From positions 760,855 to 824,854 of the forward strand of contig JBLXEY010000002.1 of NCBI GenBank assembly GCA_048262655.1: 64,000 nucleotides of DNA, given 5' to 3'. This DNA comes from JABMNT01 sp048262655. GTDB lineage: Bacteria > Pseudomonadota > Alphaproteobacteria > Rhodospirillales > Casp-alpha2. Both the position numbers and the translations under genes were made by a program. Below, one piece after another: positions 39,830 through 49,154 of the stretch (positions are counted from its first letter, which is position 1; every line of letters begins with the position of its first letter). The notes beneath the pieces are model-generated. The model saw nothing but the letters and a program-made list of their open reading frames with translations. It searched no databases and was not told where the DNA came from.

Positions 39830-41926
39830 TTAGTTACCGAAAAGGCTCTTCAACCCGGAACCAATTCCCTTTGTGATTCCTTCGACAGGATTATCGTGCT
39901 TCTTTGGCTCGGCCTTCGTTGCCCCGGAACCAGAACTTGACGAACTTTCCGCTGCCTTTGTCTCTCCTGGAACAACCTTTTTACCCGCCAATGCAGGCGT
40001 ACAATAGTCCGCTTCATCAATCGACTGCGTTACTGCACCAACGGCTTTTTCCGCGAGGACCGAAAGACCAAGCGTCGCAATAGCGGCACCGGTACGTGCG
40101 GCACCGGCCACAGCATTCCCTGCCATAGCAGCTTTATCAATGGCCCATTCTGGTTGAGCGAGAGTCCCCGAAATATCAACAGGGACCATGGCGACTGATG
40201 CAACACTTGCTTTCTTGGCACGAGGGTCAATCCGCAACTTCGGCGTTTCATCCTTTAAGTTAATGCCACCCGTTCCAATAACCGAGAAACCACCCGTTTC
40301 TGCAACAAGGGCGCGTGTATCCGCCATCCCATTGGTGATGTCAAAGTGAACGACTGCACAGATCAATTTCTTGTCGTCCTTGCTATCAAAGACATTAAGG
40401 AGATCAGTCGACACGATATTAAGAGCGCCACTCTTAATCTCGCCATCCTTAGCTTGAACACGGGTTTTTCCGTTAAGGCTTGCCATCAGGGCACGTACAG
40501 ACCCGCCCTGCCCACTGACATCGACATCTAGGTCAACTTTACCAACGGCGATATCGTCCATTCCTTGCGATTGCAAAGCCAGCCCATAATCAAGCTGAGT
40601 CACGGCTATCGCAGCCTTTAAGGTCGGCTGACTGGCAGCCCCGTCCAGTACGATGTCACCAGAAACCTTTCCGCCAAAAACATCTGCCGCTAAAGGTGAT
40701 ACCGTCAGTTTTCCGTCCTTCAGGGCAACCGTAACCTTCGTATTCGTAACTTCGATACCTTGGGCGATGATTTTCTTAACGTCGACCTTTACGTTCGCAT
40801 TTGCTGCCTTTAGACCGTCAAGTGGCAGAGGATCATTCGGGAAAATCCGGCCATCACCAGTTTTGGCTGCAGGCGCCGGCGCAGCGGCGGCTTCACTTTT
40901 GGGCATCAACTTATCAACATTAATCAAATCCGATGCCAGGGCAACATCTACGGACGGTGTTTTGGAATTCAAATCAGCGGTTAAACTGCCCGTTAACTGA
41001 GTGTCATCCAGTTTTACACTCATGTCAGAAAGCTTGATGACATTTGCATTCACACCAATTTTTGAAGAAATTGCGTAAGCCGTGATGGGCGGTGGTGCCA
41101 TGTCTTTTAATTGCGGAGCAATTTCTGAAGCGGCAGCAAGCGTATCGGCTAATTTAGCACCAGAAAGCGAAAACCCAAGATCGACAGAAGGGTCTCCATC
41201 GTCCATCCCGACATTGCCTTCAAGAGCGATATTTGCAGCAAGCGCTGAAACATCCAACTTGAGCGGGAACATTCCTCCTGCCGCCAAAGCATTAATAGTC
41301 CCAATAGTGCCACCGACCTTAATCGGCTGGCCGTTTAGGTTTGCATTCAAATCAACTGTTAATGGCGCATCCGCTCCATCTGCTTTCAAATCGACATTCT
41401 CGATAACAACCGTTTGAGTTTCGCCAGTCACGCCATCTTTGTAGGCGATCTTAACGTCCCGGATCGAAACCAAACGAACCACGGGTATACTCAGGTCTCC
41501 ACCACCTGTTTCTGCTTCCTTTGGCGCAGCATCACCAAAGACCCAGTTGCCCATTCCATTCGCATCCGTCTCTGCCAGAAGGTCGACCCCTTCAAGAATG
41601 ACACGATTGACGTCAATCGTCCCGGTTAGCAAAGGTAGCAAAGATACTTCGGCAGCAAACTTCTTAACAGAAACCATCTCCGCGCGTGAGCCCCAATCCG
41701 CATTTGAGAGCTGCAGCCCTTCAACGGCAATTTTTGGTGTTAGGGAGATTTCAAGATCAAGCTCTCCGGCAATGACCAAATCCCGGCCTGTTGCCTCTTT
41801 GGCTTGTTCAGCAATCAAATCCTTATACTCGTTAAAGTCCATGGTCTTCAGTATCGCAACGCCGGCGACAACGAGACCGATACTAACGACAAATACAACA
41901 GATACTATTTTAATTGCGGTTTTCAT
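39830..41926 (-). CDS. AsmA-family protein
   Basis: A 698-residue inner-membrane-anchored periplasmic protein. One N-terminal helix (IKIVSVVFVVSIGLVVAGVAIL, about 5-26) is followed by the AsmA N-domain: MDFNEYKDLIAEQAKEATGRDLVIAGELDLEISLTPKIAVEGLQLSN, typical of the family. A long beta-rich, chorein-like repeat region follows, and a C-terminal AsmA_2-like part (GGFSVIGTGGINLKDETPKLRIDP). The tail is low-complexity (SSSSSGSGATKAEPKKHD). AsmA-like proteins are thought to bridge lipids to the outer membrane. The ATG overlaps the HAD stop by one base (TAATG). Confidence 0.9.
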   Translation of the reverse strand: MKTAIKIVSVVFVVSIGLVVAGVAILKTMDFNEYKDLIAEQAKEATGRDLVIAGELDLEISLTPKIAVEGLQLSNADWGSRAEMVSVKKFAAEVSLLPLLTGTIDVNRVILEGVDLLAETDANGMGNWVFGDAAPKEAETGGGDLSIPVVRLVSIRDVKIAYKDGVTGETQTVVIENVDLKADGADAPLTVDLNANLNGQPIKVGGTIGTINALAAGGMFPLKLDVSALAANIALEGNVGMDDGDPSVDLGFSLSGAKLADTLAAASEIAPQLKDMAPPPITAYAISSKIGVNANVIKLSDMSVKLDDTQLTGSLTADLNSKTPSVDVALASDLINVDKLMPKSEAAAAPAPAAKTGDGRIFPNDPLPLDGLKAANANVKVDVKKIIAQGIEVTNTKVTVALKDGKLTVSPLAADVFGGKVSGDIVLDGAASQPTLKAAIAVTQLDYGLALQSQGMDDIAVGKVDLDVDVSGQGGSVRALMASLNGKTRVQAKDGEIKSGALNIVSTDLLNVFDSKDDKKLICAVVHFDITNGMADTRALVAETGGFSVIGTGGINLKDETPKLRIDPRAKKASVASVAMVPVDISGTLAQPEWAIDKAAMAGNAVAGAARTGAAIATLGLSVLAEKAVGAVTQSIDEADYCTPALAGKKVVPGETKAAESSSSSGSGATKAEPKKHDNPVEGITKGIGSGLKSLFGN

Positions 41927-42603
41927 TAACTGCTCTCCGTTTTCGGGCTTAAGGCCAAATGCAGGTCTTCAAACGTGTTTAGCACGCATTCCGCTCCTGA
42001 GGCCAATAAATCTGTCGCGTCATGGTATCCCCAATTCACACCAATCGCACGCACACCTGCACTTCTAGACATATCCATATCGAACGTCGTATCGCCGATC
42101 ATTACAGCGTTGGACCTTTCGACTCCTGCCTCACTCAATGCGGCAACAAGCATATCTGGGTATGGTTTTCCGCGGGCCACTTTGTCCGACGTTTGTAGCG
42201 TCACGAACCGATCAAGCAAGTTATAATGGGTAAGCGTGGCAACAAGTCCGCGATAGGATTTTCCTGTCGCAACGCCCAACAGCCATCCGCCATCGCTCAA
42301 GGCCTCCAGTGTCTCCAGAGTTCCGGGGAACAGGGGTTCCTGAAGCGTCTGTTCAGCTCGCATTTTTTGCCATACTTCAGAGTAATCCGCGCGCAAACGG
42401 CTTACAAGTTCAGCGTCGGCATCGGGGGCCAGCGTCCCAATCGCATTTTCAAGCGGCAATCCAATTATCCGTCTGACGGCCTCTCGAGCCGGGGCAGGTT
42501 TGTTGTGGCGCTGAAAAGCGACTTCCATTGACCGATATATTGCATGTTGAGAATCCACAAGGGTTCCATCACAGTCAAATACTGCTAATCGTAGTTCGTC
42601 CAC
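41926..42603 (-). CDS. HAD-superfamily phosphatase, phosphoglycolate phosphatase-like
   Basis: A 225-residue HAD hydrolase. Motif I LAVFDCDGTLVDSQ has the nucleophile and acid Asp pair; a cap domain lies between ~20 and 90; motif II GVATGKS; motif III Lys in VARGKPYPDM; motif IV MIGDTTFDMDMSRSAG. Gph- or IA-type phosphatases act on phosphoglycolate or other small sugars; the substrate here is not certain. GTG 42603 follows AGAGG by six bases and is preferred over the TTG two codons upstream. The next gene, AsmA, is coupled by a one-base overlap. Confidence 0.9.
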   Translation of the reverse strand: MDELRLAVFDCDGTLVDSQHAIYRSMEVAFQRHNKPAPAREAVRRIIGLPLENAIGTLAPDADAELVSRLRADYSEVWQKMRAEQTLQEPLFPGTLETLEALSDGGWLLGVATGKSYRGLVATLTHYNLLDRFVTLQTSDKVARGKPYPDMLVAALSEAGVERSNAVMIGDTTFDMDMSRSAGVRAIGVNWGYHDATDLLASGAECVLNTFEDLHLALSPKTESS

Positions 42604-42689
42604 ACACAACCTCTTATATCATCACCTAAAGCCGGCCTGTGACAGCCGAGCCATTTTTTAAAGCACACTATTTTCCAGCAGCCCGAAGA

Positions 42690-44159
42690 CTATTCGTCTA
42701 AATCAGGGGCCTGTTTAATAAGTTCAAATTCAAGCCTGCAGACTGTTCCCCCGCCCTGATTATCTTCGATAACCAAGCGGGTCCCGTGCGCCTCAGCGAT
42801 ACGCTGCACGATGGAAAGCCCCAATCCTGAATTAGGTCCACGCCGATCGAATCGTATTTCCGGGTTTTCTAATCCCTCGCGAATTGTTTCAGGAATTCCA
42901 GGTCCGGCATCAACCACAAGAATAGCCCCTGCCCGATCAATTTCGACAACCACGTCCGAGCCGTTCGGCACATGAGCAATCGCATTTTCAACAAGGTTTC
43001 GAAAGGCAATTGACATTGGCTCTTCCAGACCGCTAACCCAGACCGGTGCCTCAGCGCCTTTCAACTCCAAATGACATCCGGACCGTATAGCTCGCATCGC
43101 GAGGCCAGACACAACGTCACGGGCTACTTTTGATAGGTCGACCCGGTCCCACTGATTTATTTCGTGATTTTCCCAACGGGTTGCATCCAGTAACTGTTCA
43201 ACAGACCGGGACATCGCATCGAGATCGCGTCGTAGGGACTTCGCCGTCTCCTTGTCATCGAGGTTATCGATATTCGCACTCAAAACAGCAAGCGGGGTTC
43301 GTAAATCATGTCCGACATTCATGGCAAATATTCGGTTACGCTCCGCACTTTGACGCAGCGCGTCCTCGACACATTTTAACTCTGTAATATTTGTCGAGAA
43401 GGTCGCGGTACTACCATCATCCAATTTCATTTCAGTGATTTGGAGAACCAGGCCATCTTGACGACGAATTTCAAATGTTCCATGCGGGTTTCGATGCAGA
43501 TATAAACGATAGGTGATCCACTCTTCTTCTTTTCCACTGGCATCAGGCACCAGTCCCAGGCGGACGACACGACGCAAATGTTCTTCAAAAGTGGACCCAA
43601 TTACAGCGTCACTCATCGCAATATGATTCAAATCCCTAAATGTCCGGTTTACAGCAACAAATCGCTCATTTGCATCTGTCAGAAAAAAGAAGCCGGGATA
43701 ATTTTCCATCGCGTACCCAAGCTTAGTCGACGCTTCCTGATTGGCTTTATCTGCGGTGACATCTCTGGAGATACCGCGAATTCCAGAAAACTCTCCGGTC
43801 ACAGAATCATAGACTGGTACGCCACTGATCAGAATATGGCGGACAGCGCCTTCGCGGTCTTCACCCTCAAAGGCCAAATCGCGGAAAGGTTTTGAAAACT
43901 CTGGTTGTATGGTCTCCCCGAAGGCCGACCGGAAGACACCAAACTGGGTAATCTTTTTACCCAAAGCTTCGGCAACTGTAATCCCTAAGCTGTGAAAAAT
44001 TTTTTCCGAAACATAAGTTAATCGGAAATCAGTGTCTGTTTCCCAAACCCAGTCCGAAATCAATCGGGTCAGATCATTCAGCATCGCACGGTACTCAATG
44101 AGCGCAAGATGCGGGTCCTTGCTTTTAATGCGCCAACCCGAATTAGAGCTGTTATCCAT
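42690..44159 (-). CDS. Soluble two-PAS sensor histidine kinase
   Basis: A 489-residue kinase with no transmembrane segment. Two PAS domains at about 25-140 (DWVWETDTDFRLTYVSEKIF) and 150-265 (FFLTDANERFVAVNRTF) precede HisKA with GHDLRTPLAVLSANIDNL (His284) and HATPase_c with N box FRNLVENAIAHV, G1 DAGPGIP and G2 GLGLSIVQRIAEAHG. It is cytoplasmic, so its signal is internal. It lies 24 bases downstream of an OmpR-type regulator, its likely partner. ATG 44159 is used; a TTG at 44171 is less likely. The pair interrupts an otherwise housekeeping gene run. Confidence 0.92.
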   Translation of the reverse strand: MDNSSNSGWRIKSKDPHLALIEYRAMLNDLTRLISDWVWETDTDFRLTYVSEKIFHSLGITVAEALGKKITQFGVFRSAFGETIQPEFSKPFRDLAFEGEDREGAVRHILISGVPVYDSVTGEFSGIRGISRDVTADKANQEASTKLGYAMENYPGFFFLTDANERFVAVNRTFRDLNHIAMSDAVIGSTFEEHLRRVVRLGLVPDASGKEEEWITYRLYLHRNPHGTFEIRRQDGLVLQITEMKLDDGSTATFSTNITELKCVEDALRQSAERNRIFAMNVGHDLRTPLAVLSANIDNLDDKETAKSLRRDLDAMSRSVEQLLDATRWENHEINQWDRVDLSKVARDVVSGLAMRAIRSGCHLELKGAEAPVWVSGLEEPMSIAFRNLVENAIAHVPNGSDVVVEIDRAGAILVVDAGPGIPETIREGLENPEIRFDRRGPNSGLGLSIVQRIAEAHGTRLVIEDNQGGGTVCRLEFELIKQAPDLDE

Positions 44160-44183
44160 CTGACTTGCCAACTTTATCGATAC

Positions 44184-44882
44184 TCATTGATCTAAAGCAC
44201 TTTCAGCGTCCTCGTCGACGGACAGCAAATACCCAACACCCCGTATGGTATGTACCAAGCAGTCAGCACCTGATGTCGACAATCGTTTTCTCAGACGTGA
44301 AACATGCACCTCCACGGAATTTGAAGAGACTTCTTCATCAAATCCATAAATTTTGTCTTCGATCACATCCTTGGGCACCACACGGCCGGCGCGTCTCATC
44401 AGGTGTTCCAACACCCCCATTTCGCGGCGGGATATGGTAATCGCTTTGTCACCAATACGGACTTCCCGCGCAGACGTATCGAAGGCGATATTGCCAACCT
44501 CAATAACCGTGCCTAAAGTTCCGCCCGGCCGGCGGAGCAGCGCTCTGACGCGGGCGACCAGTTCCTGCATTTCAAAAGGTTTTAACAAATAGTCATCGGC
44601 ACCTGAATTTAGGCCGTTAACCCGATCATCTACACCATCACGTGCGGTTAAAATAAGGACCGGCGTACTGCTTCCCTGATCCCGCCAGGATTTAAGAAGC
44701 GATAGTCCATCAGCATCTGGCAAACCAAGATCTAAAACCACGGCATCATAGGAAACGGCAGCAAATGCAGCATCTGCATTGCCAGCCGTCGCCACAGCAT
44801 CCACTGTAAACCCTTCTCGTTCCAATCCGCTTTTAACAAACTCTGCAAAGCGTTCGTGATCTTCAACCAATAACAATCGCAT
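44184..44882 (-). CDS. OmpR/PhoB-family response regulator
   Basis: A 232-residue regulator with REC (MRLLLVEDHERFAEFVKSGLEREG, phospho-acceptor Asp51 in VVLDLGLPD, LILTARDGVDDRVNG, Lys in LLKPFEMQEL) and a winged-helix DNA-binding domain (ISRREMGVLEHLMRRAGRVVPKDVIEDKIYGFDEEVSSNSVEVHVSRLRKRL, then IRGVGYLL). Expected to be phosphorylated by the two-PAS kinase gene that follows. Targets are unknown. It begins 33 bases after the rluC-like gene ends, on the same strand. Confidence 0.94.
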   Translation of the reverse strand: MRLLLVEDHERFAEFVKSGLEREGFTVDAVATAGNADAAFAAVSYDAVVLDLGLPDADGLSLLKSWRDQGSSTPVLILTARDGVDDRVNGLNSGADDYLLKPFEMQELVARVRALLRRPGGTLGTVIEVGNIAFDTSAREVRIGDKAITISRREMGVLEHLMRRAGRVVPKDVIEDKIYGFDEEVSSNSVEVHVSRLRKRLSTSGADCLVHTIRGVGYLLSVDEDAESALDQ

Positions 44883-44915
44883 AGACGATGCCCTAACCCT
44901 AAAGCTTCTTATTCG

Positions 44916-45905
44916 TTAGCTTGTCTCAAGAATCCAATCATACTCGGGTTGCGTCTGGAACCCAAGGAAACGGCAACTCTCAAGAAAGTGCACTGGCGGT
45001 GGCGCAAAGATTTCGAGCATACCACCAGCCATATTGGGCACTTGAATACCACGGGCATGCAAGTGCATTTTTTTGCTATTCTTCAACCCATCGATTTCGG
45101 CCTCTTCGCCCCCATACTTACCATCACCCAGAATACACGCACTCAGGCCTTCCGAAGCGTGGATACGAATTTGATGGGTTCTTCCGGTGACGGGTTGAAA
45201 GGCAATCCAGGAAACTTTTTGGCCTGCAGTTTCCAGGATACGATAGGCAGTTTTTGCGAATTTCCCTTCGTCGTGATCGACTACCATACGTTCACCACCC
45301 GCGCCCAACTGCTTTGAAATCGGCAGGGTTATCATGCCCTCTCGAGGACGGGGGGTCCCAACGACCAAGGCCCAATAGAGTTTTTGCGCCTCCTTGCTTT
45401 TAAAAGCCTCCGTATACCATGCAGCGGCCTTGCGCGACCGTGCAAGCAGCATCACGCCACTGGTATCTTTATCAAGGCGGTGCACAAGGCGCGGCCGTTC
45501 TTCGCGGTCAAACTGAAGGGCACCCAATAAACCATCCACATGTTTTTTCGTTCCGCTTCCCCCCTGCGCGGCAAGACCGGGGGGTTTATTGATGACAATC
45601 AGGTGATCATCTTGATGAACGACCCAACTCTGTACGTCTTTTGCTTCTTCCTCGGAAATTCGTTTTTTAGCTTTTGCTGGAGGTTTCCAACCGGGGCCGT
45701 CATCCATTGGTGGGACGCGGACAATCTGCGCTGTTTCGACCCTCATATTGGCTTTTGCACGTCCTCCATCGACGCGCACTTGGCCCGTGCGCAAAAGTTT
45801 TTGAAGCTTCCCATGCCCGAGTTGAGGGAACCGCACCTTAAACCAACGGTCAAGACGCATCCCGTCTTCAGCGGGTGAAACCTCAAGCGATTGAACCTGA
45901 CTCAT
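44916..45905 (-). CDS. rluC: RluC/RluD-family 23S rRNA pseudouridine synthase
   Basis: A 329-residue enzyme making pseudouridines in 23S rRNA. S4-like RNA-binding N-domain at about 14-72 (GMRLDRWFKVRFPQLGHGKLQKLLRTGQVRVDGGR), then the catalytic domain with DDHLIVINKPPGLAAQGG and the catalytic aspartate in RLVHRLDKDTSGVMLLAR. The RTHQIRIHASE motif follows. RluC-type (positions 955, 2504 and 2580) is assumed from the S4 domain and length, but RluD type cannot be excluded. It overlaps the crcB end by four bases. Confidence 0.88.
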   Translation of the reverse strand: MSQVQSLEVSPAEDGMRLDRWFKVRFPQLGHGKLQKLLRTGQVRVDGGRAKANMRVETAQIVRVPPMDDGPGWKPPAKAKKRISEEEAKDVQSWVVHQDDHLIVINKPPGLAAQGGSGTKKHVDGLLGALQFDREERPRLVHRLDKDTSGVMLLARSRKAAAWYTEAFKSKEAQKLYWALVVGTPRPREGMITLPISKQLGAGGERMVVDHDEGKFAKTAYRILETAGQKVSWIAFQPVTGRTHQIRIHASEGLSACILGDGKYGGEEAEIDGLKNSKKMHLHARGIQVPNMAGGMLEIFAPPPVHFLESCRFLGFQTQPEYDWILETS

Positions 45906-46288
45906 GCAAATATATGACGGACCACCGCCACTCCTGAAATTAGAGCAAAAATACCGACAACGACTGAAACACCAATGTACAGGGCTGCGGCGATGTAGTC
46001 TCCTCTGGATATCTGATTATAGGCATCCATTGAAAATGTGGAAAATGTCGTAAACGCCCCTAACAGTCCCACTTGCAAGAAGGAGCGAAACTCAGGAGAG
46101 GGCGACCAATCAAGCGACAGGGCCGCGAGTAAGCAGCCGAGTAGGAAAGAGCCCACGACATTCACGAGCATCGTCCCAAACGGAAAACTGCTTGCTGCCC
46201 ACTGGGTAACAGCAACCGTGGCGGAATAACGGCCAACCGCTCCGAATGCGCCTCCAAGCGCTATATATGTCAAAAGCTTTATCGACAT
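45902..46288 (-). CDS. crcB: CrcB/Fluc fluoride ion channel
   Basis: A 128-residue, four-helix inner-membrane protein. ALGGAFGAVGRYSATV (about 11-26), FPFGTMLVNVVGSFLLGCLLA (about 36-56, including the family's N and the Phe-box region) and LLGAFTTFSTFSMDA (about 74-88, TTFSTF Na+/fluoride site) are diagnostic of Fluc channels, which export toxic fluoride. I saw no fluoride riboswitch immediately upstream. It lies between rarA (35 bases) and rluC (overlap). Confidence 0.94.
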   Translation of the reverse strand: MSIKLLTYIALGGAFGAVGRYSATVAVTQWAASSFPFGTMLVNVVGSFLLGCLLAALSLDWSPSPEFRSFLQVGLLGAFTTFSTFSMDAYNQISRGDYIAAALYIGVSVVVGIFALISGVAVVRHIFA

Positions 46289-46323
46289 CTCAACATGCCT
46301 TAGCGGTTCCTCATGACAACGAC

Positions 46324-47616
46324 CTACGACGATCCCTTTTGTTGACGTAACTTATCCCAGTATTCGAGTCGTTTCACGATTTCTCTTTCAAACCCTTTTC
46401 CTTCGGGTTGATAGATAGGGGTACGTGGCATCTCGTCAGGAAAATAATTCTGTCCAGAGAACCCATCTTCAGTATCGTGGTCATACGCATATCCGTCCCC
46501 ATAACCAAGGTCTTTCATTAAGCCGGTCGGCGCATTCAAAATGTGCTTTGGTGGCATCAATGATCCTGTCTCCCGAGCCAGCCTCTTTGCCATCTTTTCG
46601 CCTTTGTAAGCGGCATTTGATTTCGGCGCGGTCGCCAAATAAATGACACATTGGGCCAACGCCAATTCACCTTCGGGAGACCCCAGTCGCTCAAACGCAT
46701 CCCAAGCCGCAATTGATTGGTTCAAAGCCATAGGGTCGGCCAATCCGATATCTTCAGATGCAAATCGGACAAGGCGGCGCGCGATATAGGTTGGATCTTC
46801 CCCACCGGCCAGCATTCGCGCAAACCAATACAAGGCTGCATCAGTGTCCGAACCGCGGAGCGATTTATGTAGCGCACTGATCAGATTATAATGGCCATCC
46901 TGCGATTTATCATAAAGCGGCATTCGCTTTTGCACAGCTGACGCCAATCCCGTCGTATCCAACATGGGTTCGCTCGGCAGCGTAAAAACTTCTTCTGTCA
47001 TGTTCAACAAGTAGCGACCGTCACCATCGGCCATAGCACGCAATGAAGCGCGCGCATCACCATCGAGCGGCAAAGGCCTGCCTTCTTCCGCTTCTGCACG
47101 GACCAACAAGAGCTCCATCGCCGGATCACTTAATCGATTTAACACCAGGACCTGCGCTCGCGACAACAGAGCCGAATTTAATTCAAACGACGGGTTTTCT
47201 GTGGTAGCACCGACCAATACGACCGTTCCATCCTCCACATAGGGCAAAAATCCGTCCTGTTGTGCCCGGTTAAAACGGTGAATTTCGTCAATGAACAATA
47301 AGGTTCCTCTTCCCACAGAGCGACGCTCCTTAGCGCGCTCAAAAACCTTACGTAAATCTGCAACGCCAGAGAACACGGCTGAAAGCGGCTCAAACTCGAG
47401 TGCGCTGTGATCCGCCAGTAACCGGGCTATTGTCGTCTTACCAGTTCCCGGGGGACCCCAGAGGATAATAGACGTCATTCGTTCAAGCGCGACCATCCGA
47501 CCTATGGGCCCATCGTCCTGTATCAAATGATCTTGGCCCACCACATCCTGCAGGGTTGCCGGCCGCAACCGATCCGCCAAGGGACGGTCCAGATTTTGCT
47601 CGAAAAGCGTATTCAT
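46324..47616 (-). CDS. rarA: Replication-associated recombination protein A (RarA/MgsA)
   Basis: A 430-residue AAA+ ATPase acting at stalled replication forks. Walker A is in ILWGPPGTGKTTIARLLA (about 51-68), Walker B in LLFIDEIHRFNRAQQDGFL (about 105-123), then ENPSFELNSALLSRAQV and, in the C-part, SLRGSDTDAALYWFARMLAGGEDPTYIARRLVRFASEDIGLADP, typical of the family. The ATG overlaps the protease stop by four bases, so it is coupled to it. Confidence 0.95.
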   Translation of the reverse strand: MNTLFEQNLDRPLADRLRPATLQDVVGQDHLIQDDGPIGRMVALERMTSIILWGPPGTGKTTIARLLADHSALEFEPLSAVFSGVADLRKVFERAKERRSVGRGTLLFIDEIHRFNRAQQDGFLPYVEDGTVVLVGATTENPSFELNSALLSRAQVLVLNRLSDPAMELLLVRAEAEEGRPLPLDGDARASLRAMADGDGRYLLNMTEEVFTLPSEPMLDTTGLASAVQKRMPLYDKSQDGHYNLISALHKSLRGSDTDAALYWFARMLAGGEDPTYIARRLVRFASEDIGLADPMALNQSIAAWDAFERLGSPEGELALAQCVIYLATAPKSNAAYKGEKMAKRLARETGSLMPPKHILNAPTGLMKDLGYGDGYAYDHDTEDGFSGQNYFPDEMPRTPIYQPEGKGFEREIVKRLEYWDKLRQQKGSS

Positions 47617-49043
47617 CTATTAATCACGAGGTCGCGTTGCTTCCCACCCCGTTCGACCGTAATACGCCAACGTTCGGTGGGTTGTTGAACCAGTTGCACC
47701 AGTCCACGAACCGACGAAACCATTTTTCCGTTAATGGCCCGAACAAAATCACCACGTCGAAAACCAAGACGATTCGCCGGAGATCCTCGCTGTATTGAGA
47801 GGATAAAAACACCATCCAAAAAAGGATCTACACCAATTTCCTCGGCTAGCGCCGGCGACATGTTCGCAACAATAGCCCCCCGCAAGGGCTGCTCTCCTTT
47901 AAGTTCCTGGACATTGCGCTTTGGCGTTTCTGGAGGCGGTAACAACGTCAAATTAAGCGCCTTGGTCTGTCCACCTCGATAAATCCGTAAAACCGCTTGC
48001 TCGCCAACAGGTAAGGTCGCAATCCGGTGAGCTAATGCGTGCCCGTCGTAGGCTTCGTGACCGTTTACCGCTAGGATCACATCACCCACCCGCAGACCCG
48101 CCGATTTCGCGGAACCAGCGTCATGAACCGCATTAATCAGGACACCACTCGGTGTCTCTAGCCCCAATGAATTGGCGATATCCTGATTTACCGTTTGACC
48201 GGAAGCTCCTAACCACGGCCGCACCAGTTTGCCGACTTCCGAAACCCCGCGAATAACCGCACGCACCATATTTGACGGAACCGCGAAGCCAATCCCCTGA
48301 GAACCGCCACTTTTAGAAAAAATTGCCGTATTAATTCCAACAAGCCGTCCATCCACCCCTATCAGAGCGCCACCGGAGTTTCCTGGATTAATGGCTGCAT
48401 CTGTTTGAATAAACGACCCCAAGTCTGACAACCCCACGCCCGAGCGCGACAACGCAGACACGATACCACTTGTAACGGTTTGCCCTACGCCGAACGGATT
48501 GCCAATCGCAAGAACCAGGTCCCCTACTTCCAGATCGTCCGAATCAGCGAGTTCAATAACTGGTAGCGGCTTGCCGTTGGACTGAATACGCAAAATTGCC
48601 AGATCAGTTTTGTCATCTGTCGCAACCACTTCCGCATCAAACTCACGCCTGTCATGCAGGACCACCCTGATTTCATCGGCCCCTTCAATGACATGGTTGT
48701 TGGTAACAATGACCCCATCTGATGCCACAATTACACCCGACCCCAAGGAGTTTTGCTGGCGTTTAACCTTTGGTCCCTGATTACCAAAATCAAAGCGATT
48801 TCCGAAGAATTGACGAAAGAATGGATCATCGAACAACGGCATTCTGGCGCGCGAACGCACAATTTTGCGGGTGTAGACATTTACAACGGCTGGCGCTGTT
48901 TTTTTAACAAGAGGTGCAAAAGATAACTGAATATCCTGTCTGGCGTTCGGTATTGCCTTGCTTTGCGCATAAGCTGACCCGCCGGAGGTGATTTGAATAA
49001 GAATGAGACCCACAAATATCGATATTCTGAAAATTGACGTCAT
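47613..49043 (-). CDS. DegP/DegQ-type periplasmic serine protease
   Basis: A 476-residue HtrA protease with a signal peptide (ISIFVGLILIQITSGGSAYA, cleavage before QSKA). The trypsin-like domain has catalytic His117 (VTNNHVIEGADEI), Asp147 (DKTDLAIL) and Ser223 (NPGNSGGAL). Two PDZ domains follow, about 270-360 and 385-475, with GVLINAVHDAGSAKSAGLRVGDVILAVNG and VFILSIQRGSPANRLGFRRGDFVRAINGK. DO-family architecture points to DegQ- or DegP-like quality control. ATG 49043 is preferred over upstream in-frame GTGs because the signal peptide begins there. It is the first gene of the run with rarA, crcB and rluC. Confidence 0.93.
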   Translation of the reverse strand: MTSIFRISIFVGLILIQITSGGSAYAQSKAIPNARQDIQLSFAPLVKKTAPAVVNVYTRKIVRSRARMPLFDDPFFRQFFGNRFDFGNQGPKVKRQQNSLGSGVIVASDGVIVTNNHVIEGADEIRVVLHDRREFDAEVVATDDKTDLAILRIQSNGKPLPVIELADSDDLEVGDLVLAIGNPFGVGQTVTSGIVSALSRSGVGLSDLGSFIQTDAAINPGNSGGALIGVDGRLVGINTAIFSKSGGSQGIGFAVPSNMVRAVIRGVSEVGKLVRPWLGASGQTVNQDIANSLGLETPSGVLINAVHDAGSAKSAGLRVGDVILAVNGHEAYDGHALAHRIATLPVGEQAVLRIYRGGQTKALNLTLLPPPETPKRNVQELKGEQPLRGAIVANMSPALAEEIGVDPFLDGVFILSIQRGSPANRLGFRRGDFVRAINGKMVSSVRGLVQLVQQPTERWRITVERGGKQRDLVINR

Positions 49044-49097
49044 TCGTTTTTCCGTCACTATTAACACCGCACTAACAGCCCTATTTTAACACCCCTA

Positions 49098-49126
49098 AAA
49101 AGCAAAAGGCAGCCTTTTAGGCTGCC
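49098..49126 (-). terminator. Terminator of the ribosomal protein operon
   Basis: On the minus strand GGCAGCC-TAAAA-GGCTGCC forms a perfect 7-bp stem, followed by TTTTGCTTTTTAGG. It lies 29-57 bases beyond the rplQ stop codon. Confidence 0.9.
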
Positions 49127-49154
49127 ATTTACTAAACACTTATGCTGTGCGCGC

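Noticed and set aside
46289..46323. Fluoride riboswitch ahead of crcB
   Set aside because: The 35-base spacer is too short and has no riboswitch consensus; none was seen ahead of the protease gene either.
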